A stretch of DNA of 64,000 nucleotides, from the NCBI RefSeq assembly GCF_024436035.1, contig NZ_JANFNG010000015.1:83917-147916 (forward strand), read 5' to 3'. Source of the stretch: Streptomyces humicola (GTDB lineage: Bacteria > Actinomycetota > Actinomycetes > Streptomycetales > Streptomycetaceae). The notes under the pieces were generated by a model that was given only the letters and a program-made list of their open reading frames with translations, searched no databases and had not been told where the DNA came from. Shown in pieces: positions 7,785-14,655 of this stretch. The translations under genes were made by a program, and so were the position numbers. Positions within the stretch are counted from its first letter, which is position 1. Every line of letters begins with the position of its first letter.

Positions 7785-8132
7785 TCAGTGCTCGTCGCGA
7801 CGGTGTTGGCGATGGTTGTCGCGACGGTGTTGGCGATGGTGGTGGCCGTTGATCTCGATCTTGTTGATGGTCTTGATCGTGATGATGAATACCTCGCACC
7901 GACGATGACGTTGCTTGTGTTCCTTCTGCGGCTTGCGCTCCTTCTTCGAAACGCCGATACCGTTTTCCTTGTGCTCAGGGTGCACCTTGACGCACTTGAC
8001 CACGCGCGTGGCTTTCGGGTGCTTGTCGTGGTGCCTTGCCGGGGAGTGGCCGGCGGCGAGTGCCGTCGGGGTGCTGAGGGCGAGAACCGCTACGCCGCTG
8101 AGGGCTGTGGTCGCTATTCGTGTGAGGCGCAT
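7785..8132 (-). CDS. secreted histidine-rich small protein
   Basis: 115-residue protein with a Sec signal peptide: MRLTRIATT, a hydrophobic core to about residue 25, and a probable cut after ALAA (27). The mature part holds 15 His, many Lys and Arg, two Cys (47 and 79) that could form a disulfide, and a C-terminal His/Arg repeat in which HRQHRRD occurs twice. Such a tail suggests binding of divalent metal or of acidic polymers; this is inference, and no family is recognised. ATG at 8132 is chosen for its GGAGG at 8140-8144; the frame is open 18 codons upstream but those would spoil the signal peptide. It sits in the tRNA-Val element between two long direct repeats. Confidence 0.62.
   Translation of the reverse strand: MRLTRIATTALSGVAVLALSTPTALAAGHSPARHHDKHPKATRVVKCVKVHPEHKENGIGVSKKERKPQKEHKQRHRRCEVFIITIKTINKIEINGHHHRQHRRDNHRQHRRDEH
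7794..7841 (-). repeat. 24-bp tandem repeat encoding the His/Arg tail
   Basis: Two consecutive 24-base units (7794-7817 and 7818-7841) that differ only in the last base. They lie in frame, so the tail can gain or lose eight residues by slippage. Confidence 0.8.
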
Positions 8133-8664
8133 GGGAGAACCTCCGCCTTCTGAGCGCAGCGCCGGGCCTTTACGCGCCGAAGTCAATTAACTGCGCTCTG
8201 TGCGTGACCGACGCTAGGTAACCCCCATCGCCCCTGCCATCCAGATAATCCATTAGAGGTACTACGCGCGCAGCCATGGACTGAGGTCGGTGGAGCGGCT
8301 TTGGGCTGGAGCTGCCATGGGGCGAGAGATCGGGGCCCGTAAGCTGTTGGCGACTCGGGCGGTCTGTGGACCTGCCCGCTAAGGCCCGATGTGGGCCCCG
8401 ATCTTCGAGGCTCGCCTCAGTGTGAGCCTGGTTGTGGCCTGGTCGTCTTGATAGGCGCAGGGTCGGTCGTAGTCGGTGGGTGGCTCGGAGGCTCGCTGCT
8501 CTGCTGAGGGGCTTGCTTGGGATTTGTCCCCGCCGGCTGCGGCTCGGGCTGACCGGATGTGGCTTGATAGGAGAGTGGCAGCAGCCTTGCCCGGCGGAGC
8601 CGGGGCCGGAGCGGGGCGAAGGCAGGAGCGTCGGCCCCGGCGGTGAGCCGGGGCGCGTGCCGCC
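8133..8664. other. non-coding or decayed stretch before the integrase
   Basis: Holds the promoter region of the His-rich gene and repeat copy B (8284-8375). A 78-codon frame (8432-8668) overlaps the integrase TTG by TTGA, the place where an excisionase gene would be expected. It reads as Arg/Gly/Pro low complexity with no helix-turn-helix, so I do not call it a gene. Confidence 0.4.
8284..8375 (+). repeat. imperfect 90-bp direct repeat, copy B
   Basis: Partner of 7431-7520. It starts AGGTCGGTGGAGCGGCTTTG and shares the GCCATGGGGC and AGAGATC blocks, with a 5-base insertion before GCCATGG. Confidence 0.65.
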
Positions 8665-9783
8665 TTGATCTACTGGGACGAGTCGAAACAGCGCTGGGTC
8701 GGGGCGATTTCGCTCGGTTACACGCCGTCAGGACGACGTCGCCGTCCCAAGGTCTATGGCAAGACCAAGACCGAGGTGCGCGGCAAGCTTCGTGAGCTGC
8801 GGAAGGAGTTGGAGGTTGGCGACCGTACGCCAGCGAACTACGCCGTGGCGGACGCCGTGAACGACTGGCTGGCTAGGGGGCTCAAGGGCCGTGACCCGGC
8901 GACCGTGAGCAAGAACCGCATCCTGGCCGAGAAACATGTCTTGCCCCTGCTGGGCCGTGCGAAGTTGCGGGAGCTGACCGCCGACGATGTGGACGACTGG
9001 TTGGATGATCGTGCTGAGGTGCTGGCCACGTCGTCGCTCCGTGTTGTGCTGTCGATCTTGCGGCGGTCGATCGATCACGCGATGCGGCGGGACAAGGTAC
9101 GGCGCAACGTCACGTTGCTTGTCGAGGTGCCCGAAGGACAGGCCGGACGGCCGAGCAAGTCACTGACCTTGGACCAAGCCCGAGCGGTGCTGGCTGCGGC
9201 GCGGTGGTCTCGGCTCTATGCGTACGTGGTGCTCTCGTTGCTGGTTGGCGTGCGGACCGAGGAGGCACGGTCGATGACCTGGAAGCACGTTCACTTGCGC
9301 CCGGCTGGCGACGTGCCCCCGCATGCGGAGGTCTGGCGTTCGGTGCGGCGGCATGGGGACACCAAGACCCGCAAGAGCCGTCGGACGCTCAAGCTGCCCG
9401 CGCTGGTTGTCGCAGCCCTGGTAGAGCATCGCTACCGACAGCAAGATGAACGGATCGCCTACGGGCTGCTGTGGGACGCCTCCGACTTGGTGTTCGCCAC
9501 GACCACCGGTCAGGTGCTCGATGCTGCCAACGTGCGCCGGGCGTTTCGTTCGATCGTCAAGGCGGCGGGGTTGGCGCCGGAGTGGACGCCTCGGGAGTTG
9601 CGGCACAGCTTCGTGTCGCTGATGTCCGATCACGGCATCCCGGTGGAGAAGATCGCCCGCGTGGTCGGCCACGGCAGCACGACCACGACGGAGGTCGTCT
9701 ACCGGAAGCAGATCCGACCGGTGATCACCGAGGGGGCCGACACCATGGATGTGATCTTCGGCGAGCCGGCTCACGAGGCTTGA
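8665..9783 (+). CDS. site-specific tyrosine recombinase (integrase)
   Basis: 372-residue phage/AICE-type integrase. The N-terminal part (about 1-50) resembles the arm-DNA-binding domain, the core-binding SAM-like domain spans about 60-155, and the catalytic domain about 165-350. Active-site residues are Arg197 (GVRTEEAR), a Lys near 234-237, Arg313 (ELRHSF), His336 (VGHGST) and Tyr346 (VYRKQ). The first His of the usual HxxR box is Arg310, which I recall as common in actinomycete element integrases. The start is TTG at 8665, the first possible start after an in-frame stop at 8644; no strong ribosome site is visible. It ends 81 bases from the right repeat and presumably catalysed integration into tRNA-Val. 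Confidence 0.93.
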   Translation: MIYWDESKQRWVGAISLGYTPSGRRRRPKVYGKTKTEVRGKLRELRKELEVGDRTPANYAVADAVNDWLARGLKGRDPATVSKNRILAEKHVLPLLGRAKLRELTADDVDDWLDDRAEVLATSSLRVVLSILRRSIDHAMRRDKVRRNVTLLVEVPEGQAGRPSKSLTLDQARAVLAAARWSRLYAYVVLSLLVGVRTEEARSMTWKHVHLRPAGDVPPHAEVWRSVRRHGDTKTRKSRRTLKLPALVVAALVEHRYRQQDERIAYGLLWDASDLVFATTTGQVLDAANVRRAFRSIVKAAGLAPEWTPRELRHSFVSLMSDHGIPVEKIARVVGHGSTTTTEVVYRKQIRPVITEGADTMDVIFGEPAHEA

Positions 9784-9794
9784 TCAATCCGCCG

Positions 9795-9816
9795 GTGGCT
9801 CCCCGGTTTGGCTCCC
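9795..9816 (+). repeat. two arm-type boxes, right end of element
   Basis: GTGGCTCCC at 9795 and TTGGCTCCC at 9808 (one difference), between the integrase stop and the right repeat, in the same orientation as the three boxes at the left end. Confidence 0.65.
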
Positions 9817-9825
9817 CGCACACCA

Positions 9826-9860
9826 CAAGGGCCTGATCCAACGAGTGGATCAGGCCCTTG
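9826..9860. terminator. terminator between integrase and tRNA-Val
   Basis: A perfect 15-bp stem (9826-9840 with 9846-9860), loop ACGAG. It can end both the integrase transcript and the tRNA operon transcript, replacing the native terminator that was displaced to 6534. Confidence 0.8.
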
Positions 9861-9864
9861 ACCT

Positions 9865-9938
9865 TGTGGACGATACTGGGATTGAACCAGTGACCTCTTC
9901 CGTGTCAGGGAAGCGCTCTCCCGCTGAGCTAATCGTCC
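9865..9938. repeat. right 74-bp attachment-site direct repeat
   Basis: Perfect copy of 6574-6647. This copy stays joined to the tRNA operon. Confidence 0.93.
9867..9938 (-). tRNA. tRNA-Val(GAC), operon copy
   Basis: 72-base tRNA with anticodon GAC, last gene of the minus-strand Gly-Cys-Val operon and one base from tRNA-Cys. CCA is not encoded. Confidence 0.97.
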
Positions 9939-9939
9939 G

Positions 9940-10010
9940 AGGTGGAGACGGGATTTGAACCCGTGTAGACGGCTTTGCAGGCCGTTGCCTCGCCTCTCGG
10001 CCACTCCACC
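9940..10010 (-). tRNA. tRNA-Cys(GCA)
   Basis: 71-base tRNA: acceptor GGTGGAG/CTCCACC, anticodon loop CTGCAAA with anticodon GCA, and discriminator U as expected for Cys. Middle gene of the tRNA operon. Confidence 0.96.
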
Positions 10011-10036
10011 AGTGTGGGGGCCAACGACCCCCATCG

Positions 10037-10109
10037 AGCGGACGACGGGATTCGAACCCGCGACCCTCACCTTGGCAAGGTGATGCTCTACCAACTGAGC
10101 CACGTCCGC
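10037..10109 (-). tRNA. tRNA-Gly(GCC)
   Basis: 73-base tRNA: acceptor GCGGACG, anticodon loop TTGCCAA with anticodon GCC, T loop TTCGAAT. First gene of the tRNA operon. Confidence 0.97.
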
Positions 10110-10154
10110 GTGCGTCGTGATCCCGGGGCGCTCCGCGTCCCGGCGACGTGTTGA

Positions 10155-10182
10155 ACTCTAGCGGATTCCCGCGTCAGCTCAA
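10155..10182 (-). promoter_or_regulatory. promoter of the tRNA-Gly/Cys/Val operon
   Basis: On the minus strand TTGAGC and TAGAGT are separated by 16 bases, close to the vegetative sigma (HrdB) consensus. The -10 box is 45 bases upstream of tRNA-Gly. Confidence 0.6.
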
Positions 10183-10295
10183 ATTCCGTTTGCGCTGCGT
10201 GCCGCGCGGATGACCAGCACTTCTCCTACGGCGCCTCTTCCGGCCTCCCGGTACTGTCACCGGTTGAGAGCTGCTGCACGCACCAGGGAGATACC

Positions 10296-11348
10296 GTGTC
10301 CGACCTCTCGCCGATGGCCAGATTCGGCGATCTGCTCGCCTGTGACCTGCGCGATGTCACCACCGACCTCGGCGCTCTCGACTCCCGTGGGTTCTGGGTG
10401 GTGGCCGCCGGTTTCGAGGGGCGGACGGTGTGCGCGCGCTTCGGACGGGTGATCACCGCGCCCGGGGCCGCCGGGCACGACTGGCACGGTCCCGACCGCG
10501 GCGCGTGGACCTCGTCGCTCGGACGCCAGGAGTACATGGCCGGGGTGCGCCGCATCCGCGAGTACATCGCGGCCGGCGACGTCTACCAGGCCAATCTCTG
10601 CCGCGTGCTCACCGCACCGCTGCCGCGGCCCCAGGACGCCGACATCGCCTCCCTCGCGGCCGTGCTGGAGCGCGGCAACCCCGCCCCCTACGCCGGGGTG
10701 ATACGCCTGCCCGCACACGGGGTCGAGATCGCCACCGCCTCCCCCGAGCTCTTCCTGCGGCGTGACGGCCGCACCGTGGAATCGGGACCGATCAAGGGCA
10801 CCGGCCGCAGCGCTGCCGACCTGCTGGACAAGGACCACGCCGAGAACGTGATGATCGTCGATCTGGTCCGCAACGACCTGGGACGCGTCTGCGCACCCGG
10901 CTCGGTCACCGTGCCGTCGCTCTGCGCCGTCGAGCCCCATCCGGGCCTGGTGCACCTGGTCTCGACGGTCCGCGGCGAGCTGCGCGACGGCGCCGGATGG
11001 CCCGAGCTGTTCGAGGCCACCTTCCCGCCCGGGTCGGTCACCGGCGCGCCGAAGTCCAGCGCCCTGCGGATCATCCACGCGCTGGAGGCGTCCCCGCGCG
11101 GGCCGTACTGCGGCGGTATCGGCTGGGTGGACGCCGACCGCCGCACCGCCGCCGTCGCGGTCGGGATCCGCACCTTCTGGATCGAGCGCACAGCCCCGGG
11201 CGGCCCCGTCCTGCGATTCGGCACGGGCGCCGGCATCACCTGGGGCTCGGATCCCGAGCGGGAATGGGACGAGACCGAACTGAAGGCCGCACGGCTGCTG
11301 GCGGTAGCGTCGGGTGTACACGAGACGATCGGAGGTGCAGGGCGTTGA
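10296..11348 (+). CDS. pabB: aminodeoxychorismate synthase component I
   Basis: 350-residue chorismate-binding enzyme that aminates chorismate to 4-amino-4-deoxychorismate for p-aminobenzoate and folate. Motifs are SPELFLRR, ESGPIKGTGR, HAENVMIVDLVRNDLGR and FPPGSVTGAPK. The Lys in PIKGT distinguishes PabB from anthranilate synthase TrpE, which has PIAGT. It is shorter than full PabB (about 450), with a reduced N-terminal subdomain. The start is GTG at 10296 with GGGAG upstream. Its stop overlaps the TTG of pabC (TTGA), which supports the assignment. The glutamine amidotransferase partner PabA is not in the window. Confidence 0.9.
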   Translation: MSDLSPMARFGDLLACDLRDVTTDLGALDSRGFWVVAAGFEGRTVCARFGRVITAPGAAGHDWHGPDRGAWTSSLGRQEYMAGVRRIREYIAAGDVYQANLCRVLTAPLPRPQDADIASLAAVLERGNPAPYAGVIRLPAHGVEIATASPELFLRRDGRTVESGPIKGTGRSAADLLDKDHAENVMIVDLVRNDLGRVCAPGSVTVPSLCAVEPHPGLVHLVSTVRGELRDGAGWPELFEATFPPGSVTGAPKSSALRIIHALEASPRGPYCGGIGWVDADRRTAAVAVGIRTFWIERTAPGGPVLRFGTGAGITWGSDPEREWDETELKAARLLAVASGVHETIGGAGR

Positions 11349-12172
11349 CGCAGCAGATCTGGGTGGACGGCGGGCTCAAGGACGCCGACGGCGCGACGGT
11401 GTCCGTCTTCGACCACGGACTGACCGTCGGGGACGGCGTTTTCGAGACGCTCAAGGCGGTCGACGGCATCGCGTTCGCGATGGACCGGCATGTCGCCCGG
11501 CTCGCCCGCTCCGCGCGCGGACTGGGACTGCCCGAGCCGGACGCGGACGAGGTCCGGCGCGCGTGCGCCGCCGTGCTCGAAGCCAACCCGATGCCCTGTG
11601 GGCGGCTGCGCGTCACCTACACCGGCGGAGTCTCCCCGCTCGGCTCCGACCGGGGCCACAGCGGCCCGACCCTCGTTGTCGCACTCGGCGAGAGTTCGCC
11701 CCGCCCGGACACCACGGCCGTTGTCACCGTCCCCTGGGCGCGCAACGAGAAGGGCGCGCTCGCCGGGTTGAAGTCCACCTCGTACGCCGAGAACGTCGTT
11801 GCGCTCGCGCGCGCCCACGAACACGGCGCCACCGAGGCGCTCTTCGCCAACACCCAGGGCAGGCTGTGCGAGGGCACCGGCTCCAACGTCTTCGTCGTCG
11901 TCGACGGCGAGCTGCTCACCCCGCCCCTCGCCGCCGGATGCCTCGCAGGGATCACCCGCGAGCTGGTCGTCGAGTGGGTCGGCGCGCGCGAGGCGGATCT
12001 GCCGTTCGAGATCCTCGCCGAGGCCGACGAGATCTTTCTGACCTCGTCCCTGCGCGACGTGCAGGCCGTGCACCGGGTGGACGATCGCGAACTGCCGGGC
12101 GCGCCGGGACCCGTCACCGCCAAGGCGATGCGCGTCTTCGCCGAGCGCTCGGCCGCCGATCCGAACCCGTGA
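11345..12172 (+). CDS. pabC: aminodeoxychorismate lyase
   Basis: 275-residue PLP enzyme of fold type IV that releases p-aminobenzoate and pyruvate from aminodeoxychorismate. VFDHGLTVGDGVFETL is the N-terminal signature, GLKSTSYAENV carries the PLP lysine, and EGTGSNVFVV is the cofactor-phosphate loop. The start is TTG at 11345, overlapping the pabB stop, with GGAGG upstream. Branched-chain or D-amino-acid aminotransferases share the fold, but coupling to pabB makes PabC the best reading. Confidence 0.9.
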   Translation: MTQQIWVDGGLKDADGATVSVFDHGLTVGDGVFETLKAVDGIAFAMDRHVARLARSARGLGLPEPDADEVRRACAAVLEANPMPCGRLRVTYTGGVSPLGSDRGHSGPTLVVALGESSPRPDTTAVVTVPWARNEKGALAGLKSTSYAENVVALARAHEHGATEALFANTQGRLCEGTGSNVFVVVDGELLTPPLAAGCLAGITRELVVEWVGAREADLPFEILAEADEIFLTSSLRDVQAVHRVDDRELPGAPGPVTAKAMRVFAERSAADPNP

Positions 12173-12214
12173 ACCGGTGACGTGGCGGGGGAGGACACAG
12201 CGGGGAGTGACACG

Positions 12215-13054
12215 ATGACCACCACCTTGCGCCCCGTCGGACCGGAAAGGCTCGGCGACGACGGAGCACGCTCGCGGCGCTTCGCCGTGTGCGTCAACGG
12301 CCGCCCCGTCGGCGCGGTCGAACTCGCCACCGACACGCGCCTTGGCGCCTACGAAGGGCGGATCGTTTCACTCGCCGTCGACGAGCCGGACCGGCGGCGC
12401 GGACGCGGTACGGTCGCCGCCCTCGCCGCGGAGGAGGTGCTGCGCGGCTGGGGCTGCCGCCGGATCGAGGCGGCCGTCCCCGAGAGCGCCGGCGCGGCGC
12501 TGCGCCTCGCTACGGCGCTTGGCTACACCGAGCGCAACCGCACCATGCTCAAGCAGCTGGACGCCACCCCGCCCGAGCTCCCCGACGGCTGCTCGGTACG
12601 GCCGATGGGGGAAGACGAGTACGCCCGCTGGCACGTCGACGAGCGCGACCGCTTCATCCGCAGCCTGGCGGAGCACGGCGTGCCGTACGAGCGCGCGGTG
12701 GCGAAGGCCGACGCCACCTACCACAGAACGCTTCCGGACGGTGTGCACACCGCCGATACGGCCCTGCGCCTGCTCGCTCACCACGGCACCGACGTCGGCC
12801 GGCTGTGGCTGCGGCTGCGCGACCCGGCCGACGCTCAGGTCCCGGCGCGGGTCTACGACGTCGAGGTGGACGAGCAGCACCGCGGCCGCGGACACGGGCG
12901 GACGCTGATGCTGGCCGCCGAGCGGGAGTGCCTGGCCGCCGGGGTGCGCAGCCTCGGACTCAACGTCTCCGCCGGCAACGCCCCTGCACTGCGCCTGTAC
13001 ACCTCGCTGGGCTACCGCACCACGACCCGCTTCATGGCCAAGGAGCTGTTCTAG
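12215..13054 (+). CDS. double-domain GNAT acetyltransferase
   Basis: 279 residues with two GNAT repeats. The first (about 10-115) has DEPDRRRGRGTVAALAAEE as its acetyl-CoA loop, and the second (about 125-279) has VDEQHRGRGHGRTLMLAAE. Twin GNAT proteins acetylate small amines or protein N-termini, but no substrate can be inferred here. ATG at 12215 is taken over GTG at 12182 because GGGGAG stands eight bases upstream. It lies 42 bases after pabC, possibly in the same transcript, and converges on the DsbA-like gene 20 bases away. Confidence 0.85.
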   Translation: MTTTLRPVGPERLGDDGARSRRFAVCVNGRPVGAVELATDTRLGAYEGRIVSLAVDEPDRRRGRGTVAALAAEEVLRGWGCRRIEAAVPESAGAALRLATALGYTERNRTMLKQLDATPPELPDGCSVRPMGEDEYARWHVDERDRFIRSLAEHGVPYERAVAKADATYHRTLPDGVHTADTALRLLAHHGTDVGRLWLRLRDPADAQVPARVYDVEVDEQHRGRGHGRTLMLAAERECLAAGVRSLGLNVSAGNAPALRLYTSLGYRTTTRFMAKELF

Positions 13055-13074
13055 CCTGATCCAGCCCGTCTGAT

Positions 13075-13617
13075 CTAGCCCGCGGCGCCCTCGCCGGCGA
13101 GCAGTTCGTCGGCGATCCGCTCGATCCGCTCCCGCAGCCCCTCCTGGCTCTTGCCGCCGTCGAGCCGCACTCCGCCGATGACGTACGACGGTGTGCCGGT
13201 GATCCCGATCGCCTTGCCCTCGGCCTGGTCGGCGTCGACGGTGAGGGTGTGACGGCCGTCGATCAGCGCGGTGTCCACCTCCTCGGCGTCGAGTCCGAGC
13301 TCGTCCGCGATCTCCACCAGGAGCCGCTCGCCCCGCGAGCCCAGCTCTTCGGCGCGCCCCAGCACCGCTTCCACGTACGGCCAGCCGCGTCCCTGCGCGA
13401 AAGCTTCCTCGGCGGCCTGAGCGGCGGCGAAGGAGTGCTGGTGCTTGTCCAAGGGGAAGTGGCGCAGCTCGATCCGCAGTGCGTCGCCGTACCGGGCGCG
13501 CAGGACGTGCAGATCCTGCAGGGCGGTGCGGCAGTCGGGGCACTGCAGCTCGCACCAGACTTCCAGTACCGGGGGCAGTGCCGAGGGCCGGGCGGATGGG
13601 GGCGGGGCATCGTTCAT
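13075..13617 (-). CDS. DsbA-family thioredoxin-fold protein
   Basis: 180-residue thioredoxin-fold protein with a helical insertion. CPDC near residue 27 is the redox-active CxxC and TGTPSYVIGG near 148 supplies the cis-Pro loop, as in DsbA/FrnE proteins. No signal peptide or membrane anchor is present, so it probably works in the cytoplasm as a disulfide oxidoreductase or isomerase. ATG at 13617 has GGGAG upstream. Confidence 0.87.
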   Translation of the reverse strand: MNDAPPPSARPSALPPVLEVWCELQCPDCRTALQDLHVLRARYGDALRIELRHFPLDKHQHSFAAAQAAEEAFAQGRGWPYVEAVLGRAEELGSRGERLLVEIADELGLDAEEVDTALIDGRHTLTVDADQAEGKAIGITGTPSYVIGGVRLDGGKSQEGLRERIERIADELLAGEGAAG

Positions 13618-13785
13618 GCACTCAGTCTCCCAGTGCCGTCGGGCAGTACCCGCGCCCGCCCCTCGCACCTGGGGAGGAGCCGCACCCCGAGATGTCCCTG
13701 AAGACCGGTCGCCGCACGGTCCGCAGGACCGTCGGGCGGTGCACGATGGGAGTGGACGCACATCCCGGCGTGTAAGGAGCGGACG

Positions 13786-14262
13786 ATGCTGACCGAGACC
13801 GTGTGCGTGGCGCTGTCGGGCGCGGGACTCGCGGTCGCGCTGCTGACGGCGTGGCGGCGCCGCTTCCTGCGCGCCACGCGGATCGCGGCGGTGGCGCTGC
13901 TGCCCGTGGGTCTGTACATGACCGGGCTGATCACCCTCGGCAGCAGGGTCGGCGAGGCGATCGGCAGCTGGGGCGCGGGCCTGGTGCTCAAGCCGACGGT
14001 GTGGGCGGGGTTCGCCGTGCTCGCGGTCGCCGTGGTGCTGTACGTGGTGACGCGCTTCGCCGCCGCTCGCGGTGGCGGGAAAGCGGTCGAGGGCGGGGCG
14101 GCCAGCCGTGCGGTGGCGCCCACCACCTCCGCGCCGGCGATCGGAGCGGGCGGCAAGGCCGTCGAGCGGCAGCCGAAGGAACGGAAGGGCAGCGGTGCGG
14201 CCGACGACGGCCTGTCCGACCTCGGGGACATCGAGGAAATCCTCCGAAAGCACGGTATCTGA
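13786..14262 (+). CDS. small multi-span membrane protein, unknown function
   Basis: 158 residues. Hydrophobic stretches at about 3-22, 32-52 and 68-92 can form three membrane helices, followed by a soluble Gly/Ala-rich tail (95-158) that ends in a short acidic and basic helix, DIEEILRKHGI. The ATG has a TAAGGAG ribosome site nine bases upstream. No catalytic motif is visible and I do not recognise the family. An 11-bp tandem repeat follows the stop codon. Confidence 0.72.
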   Translation: MLTETVCVALSGAGLAVALLTAWRRRFLRATRIAAVALLPVGLYMTGLITLGSRVGEAIGSWGAGLVLKPTVWAGFAVLAVAVVLYVVTRFAAARGGGKAVEGGAASRAVAPTTSAPAIGAGGKAVERQPKERKGSGAADDGLSDLGDIEEILRKHGI

Positions 14263-14273
14263 GCGGGACACCA

Positions 14274-14328
14274 GCGGCATTCGAGCGGCGTTCGGGCGGC
14301 ATCGGAGCGGCATCGGAGCGGCATCGGA
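14274..14328 (+). repeat. 11-bp tandem repeat
   Basis: Five consecutive 11-base units of GCGGCATCGGA type; the last three are identical. Intergenic, starting 11 bases after the membrane protein stop. Confidence 0.85.
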
Positions 14329-14494
14329 GCGACGCGGGCGTGTTGCCTCCAACCGCGGCACGGCGCTGCGCGATGATCGTCCCGGCTGTGACCAACTCCC
14401 GCTCGTGGACAGCGACTTGAGCCTCACGAGGGCGTACGGTTGTGCGAGCAAGCCCCCTGTCGAGTGACCTACGATCTGTTGAGGCCACGCTCCG

Positions 14495-14608
14495 ATGAAT
14501 GACGAGCCCCGTGGGTGCCTTTTCGCTCTCTCCCAGCCGCCGCTGATGCTCTTTCTCGCCGTGATCGGCACCCTGCTGCTGTTCGGTGCCTGTTACGACC
14601 TGTGGTGA
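14495..14608 (+). CDS. 37-residue single-span membrane peptide
   Basis: ATG at 14495 opens a 37-codon frame: a short polar N-terminus (MNDEPRGC), a hydrophobic helix from about residue 15 to 33 rich in Leu, Phe and Gly, and the ending CYDLW. The composition is typical of actinomycete small membrane proteins. The upstream ribosome site is weak (GAGG 12-15 bases away). No function is known to me. Confidence 0.45.
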   Translation: MNDEPRGCLFALSQPPLMLFLAVIGTLLLFGACYDLW

Positions 14609-14655
14609 GTACGACGTGCGGTGAGCGCGACCAGAAGTGAGCCGGCCGCGGGCGG

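Larger units (their letters stand above)
6574..9938. mobile_element. small integrative element in tRNA-Val(GAC)
   Basis: Roughly 3.3 kb bounded by 74-bp perfect direct repeats (6574-6647 and 9865-9938), each containing the full tRNA-Val gene. It carries a tyrosine integrase reading towards the right repeat, repeated GTGGCTCCC boxes inside both ends that look like integrase arm sites, a STAS protein and a secreted His-rich protein. The cargo region is visibly less GC-rich than the flanks. The right tRNA copy keeps the 1-bp linkage to tRNA-Cys and the operon promoter, so the insertion displaced the left copy and its terminator. No replication initiator, excisionase, FtsK/Tra protein or phage gene can be seen. 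It may be a remnant, or a minimal element mobilised in trans. Confidence 0.88.

Noticed and set aside
7794..7841. Short tandem repeat considered as a CRISPR remnant
   Set aside because: Two adjacent units without spacers, in frame within a protein tail.
7543..7899. 118-codon minus-strand frame in the element
   Set aside because: Overlaps the His-rich gene and the hairpin terminator, and its composition mirrors the repeat DNA.
8432..8668. 78-codon frame overlapping the integrase start
   Set aside because: Arg/Gly/Pro low complexity, no helix-turn-helix or ribosome site; kept only as a comment on the missing excisionase.
13618..14571. Long minus-strand extension of the DsbA-like gene
   Set aside because: It runs antisense through a well-supported membrane protein gene; high GC keeps such frames open. 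The DsbA fold and GGGAG start fix the gene at 13617.
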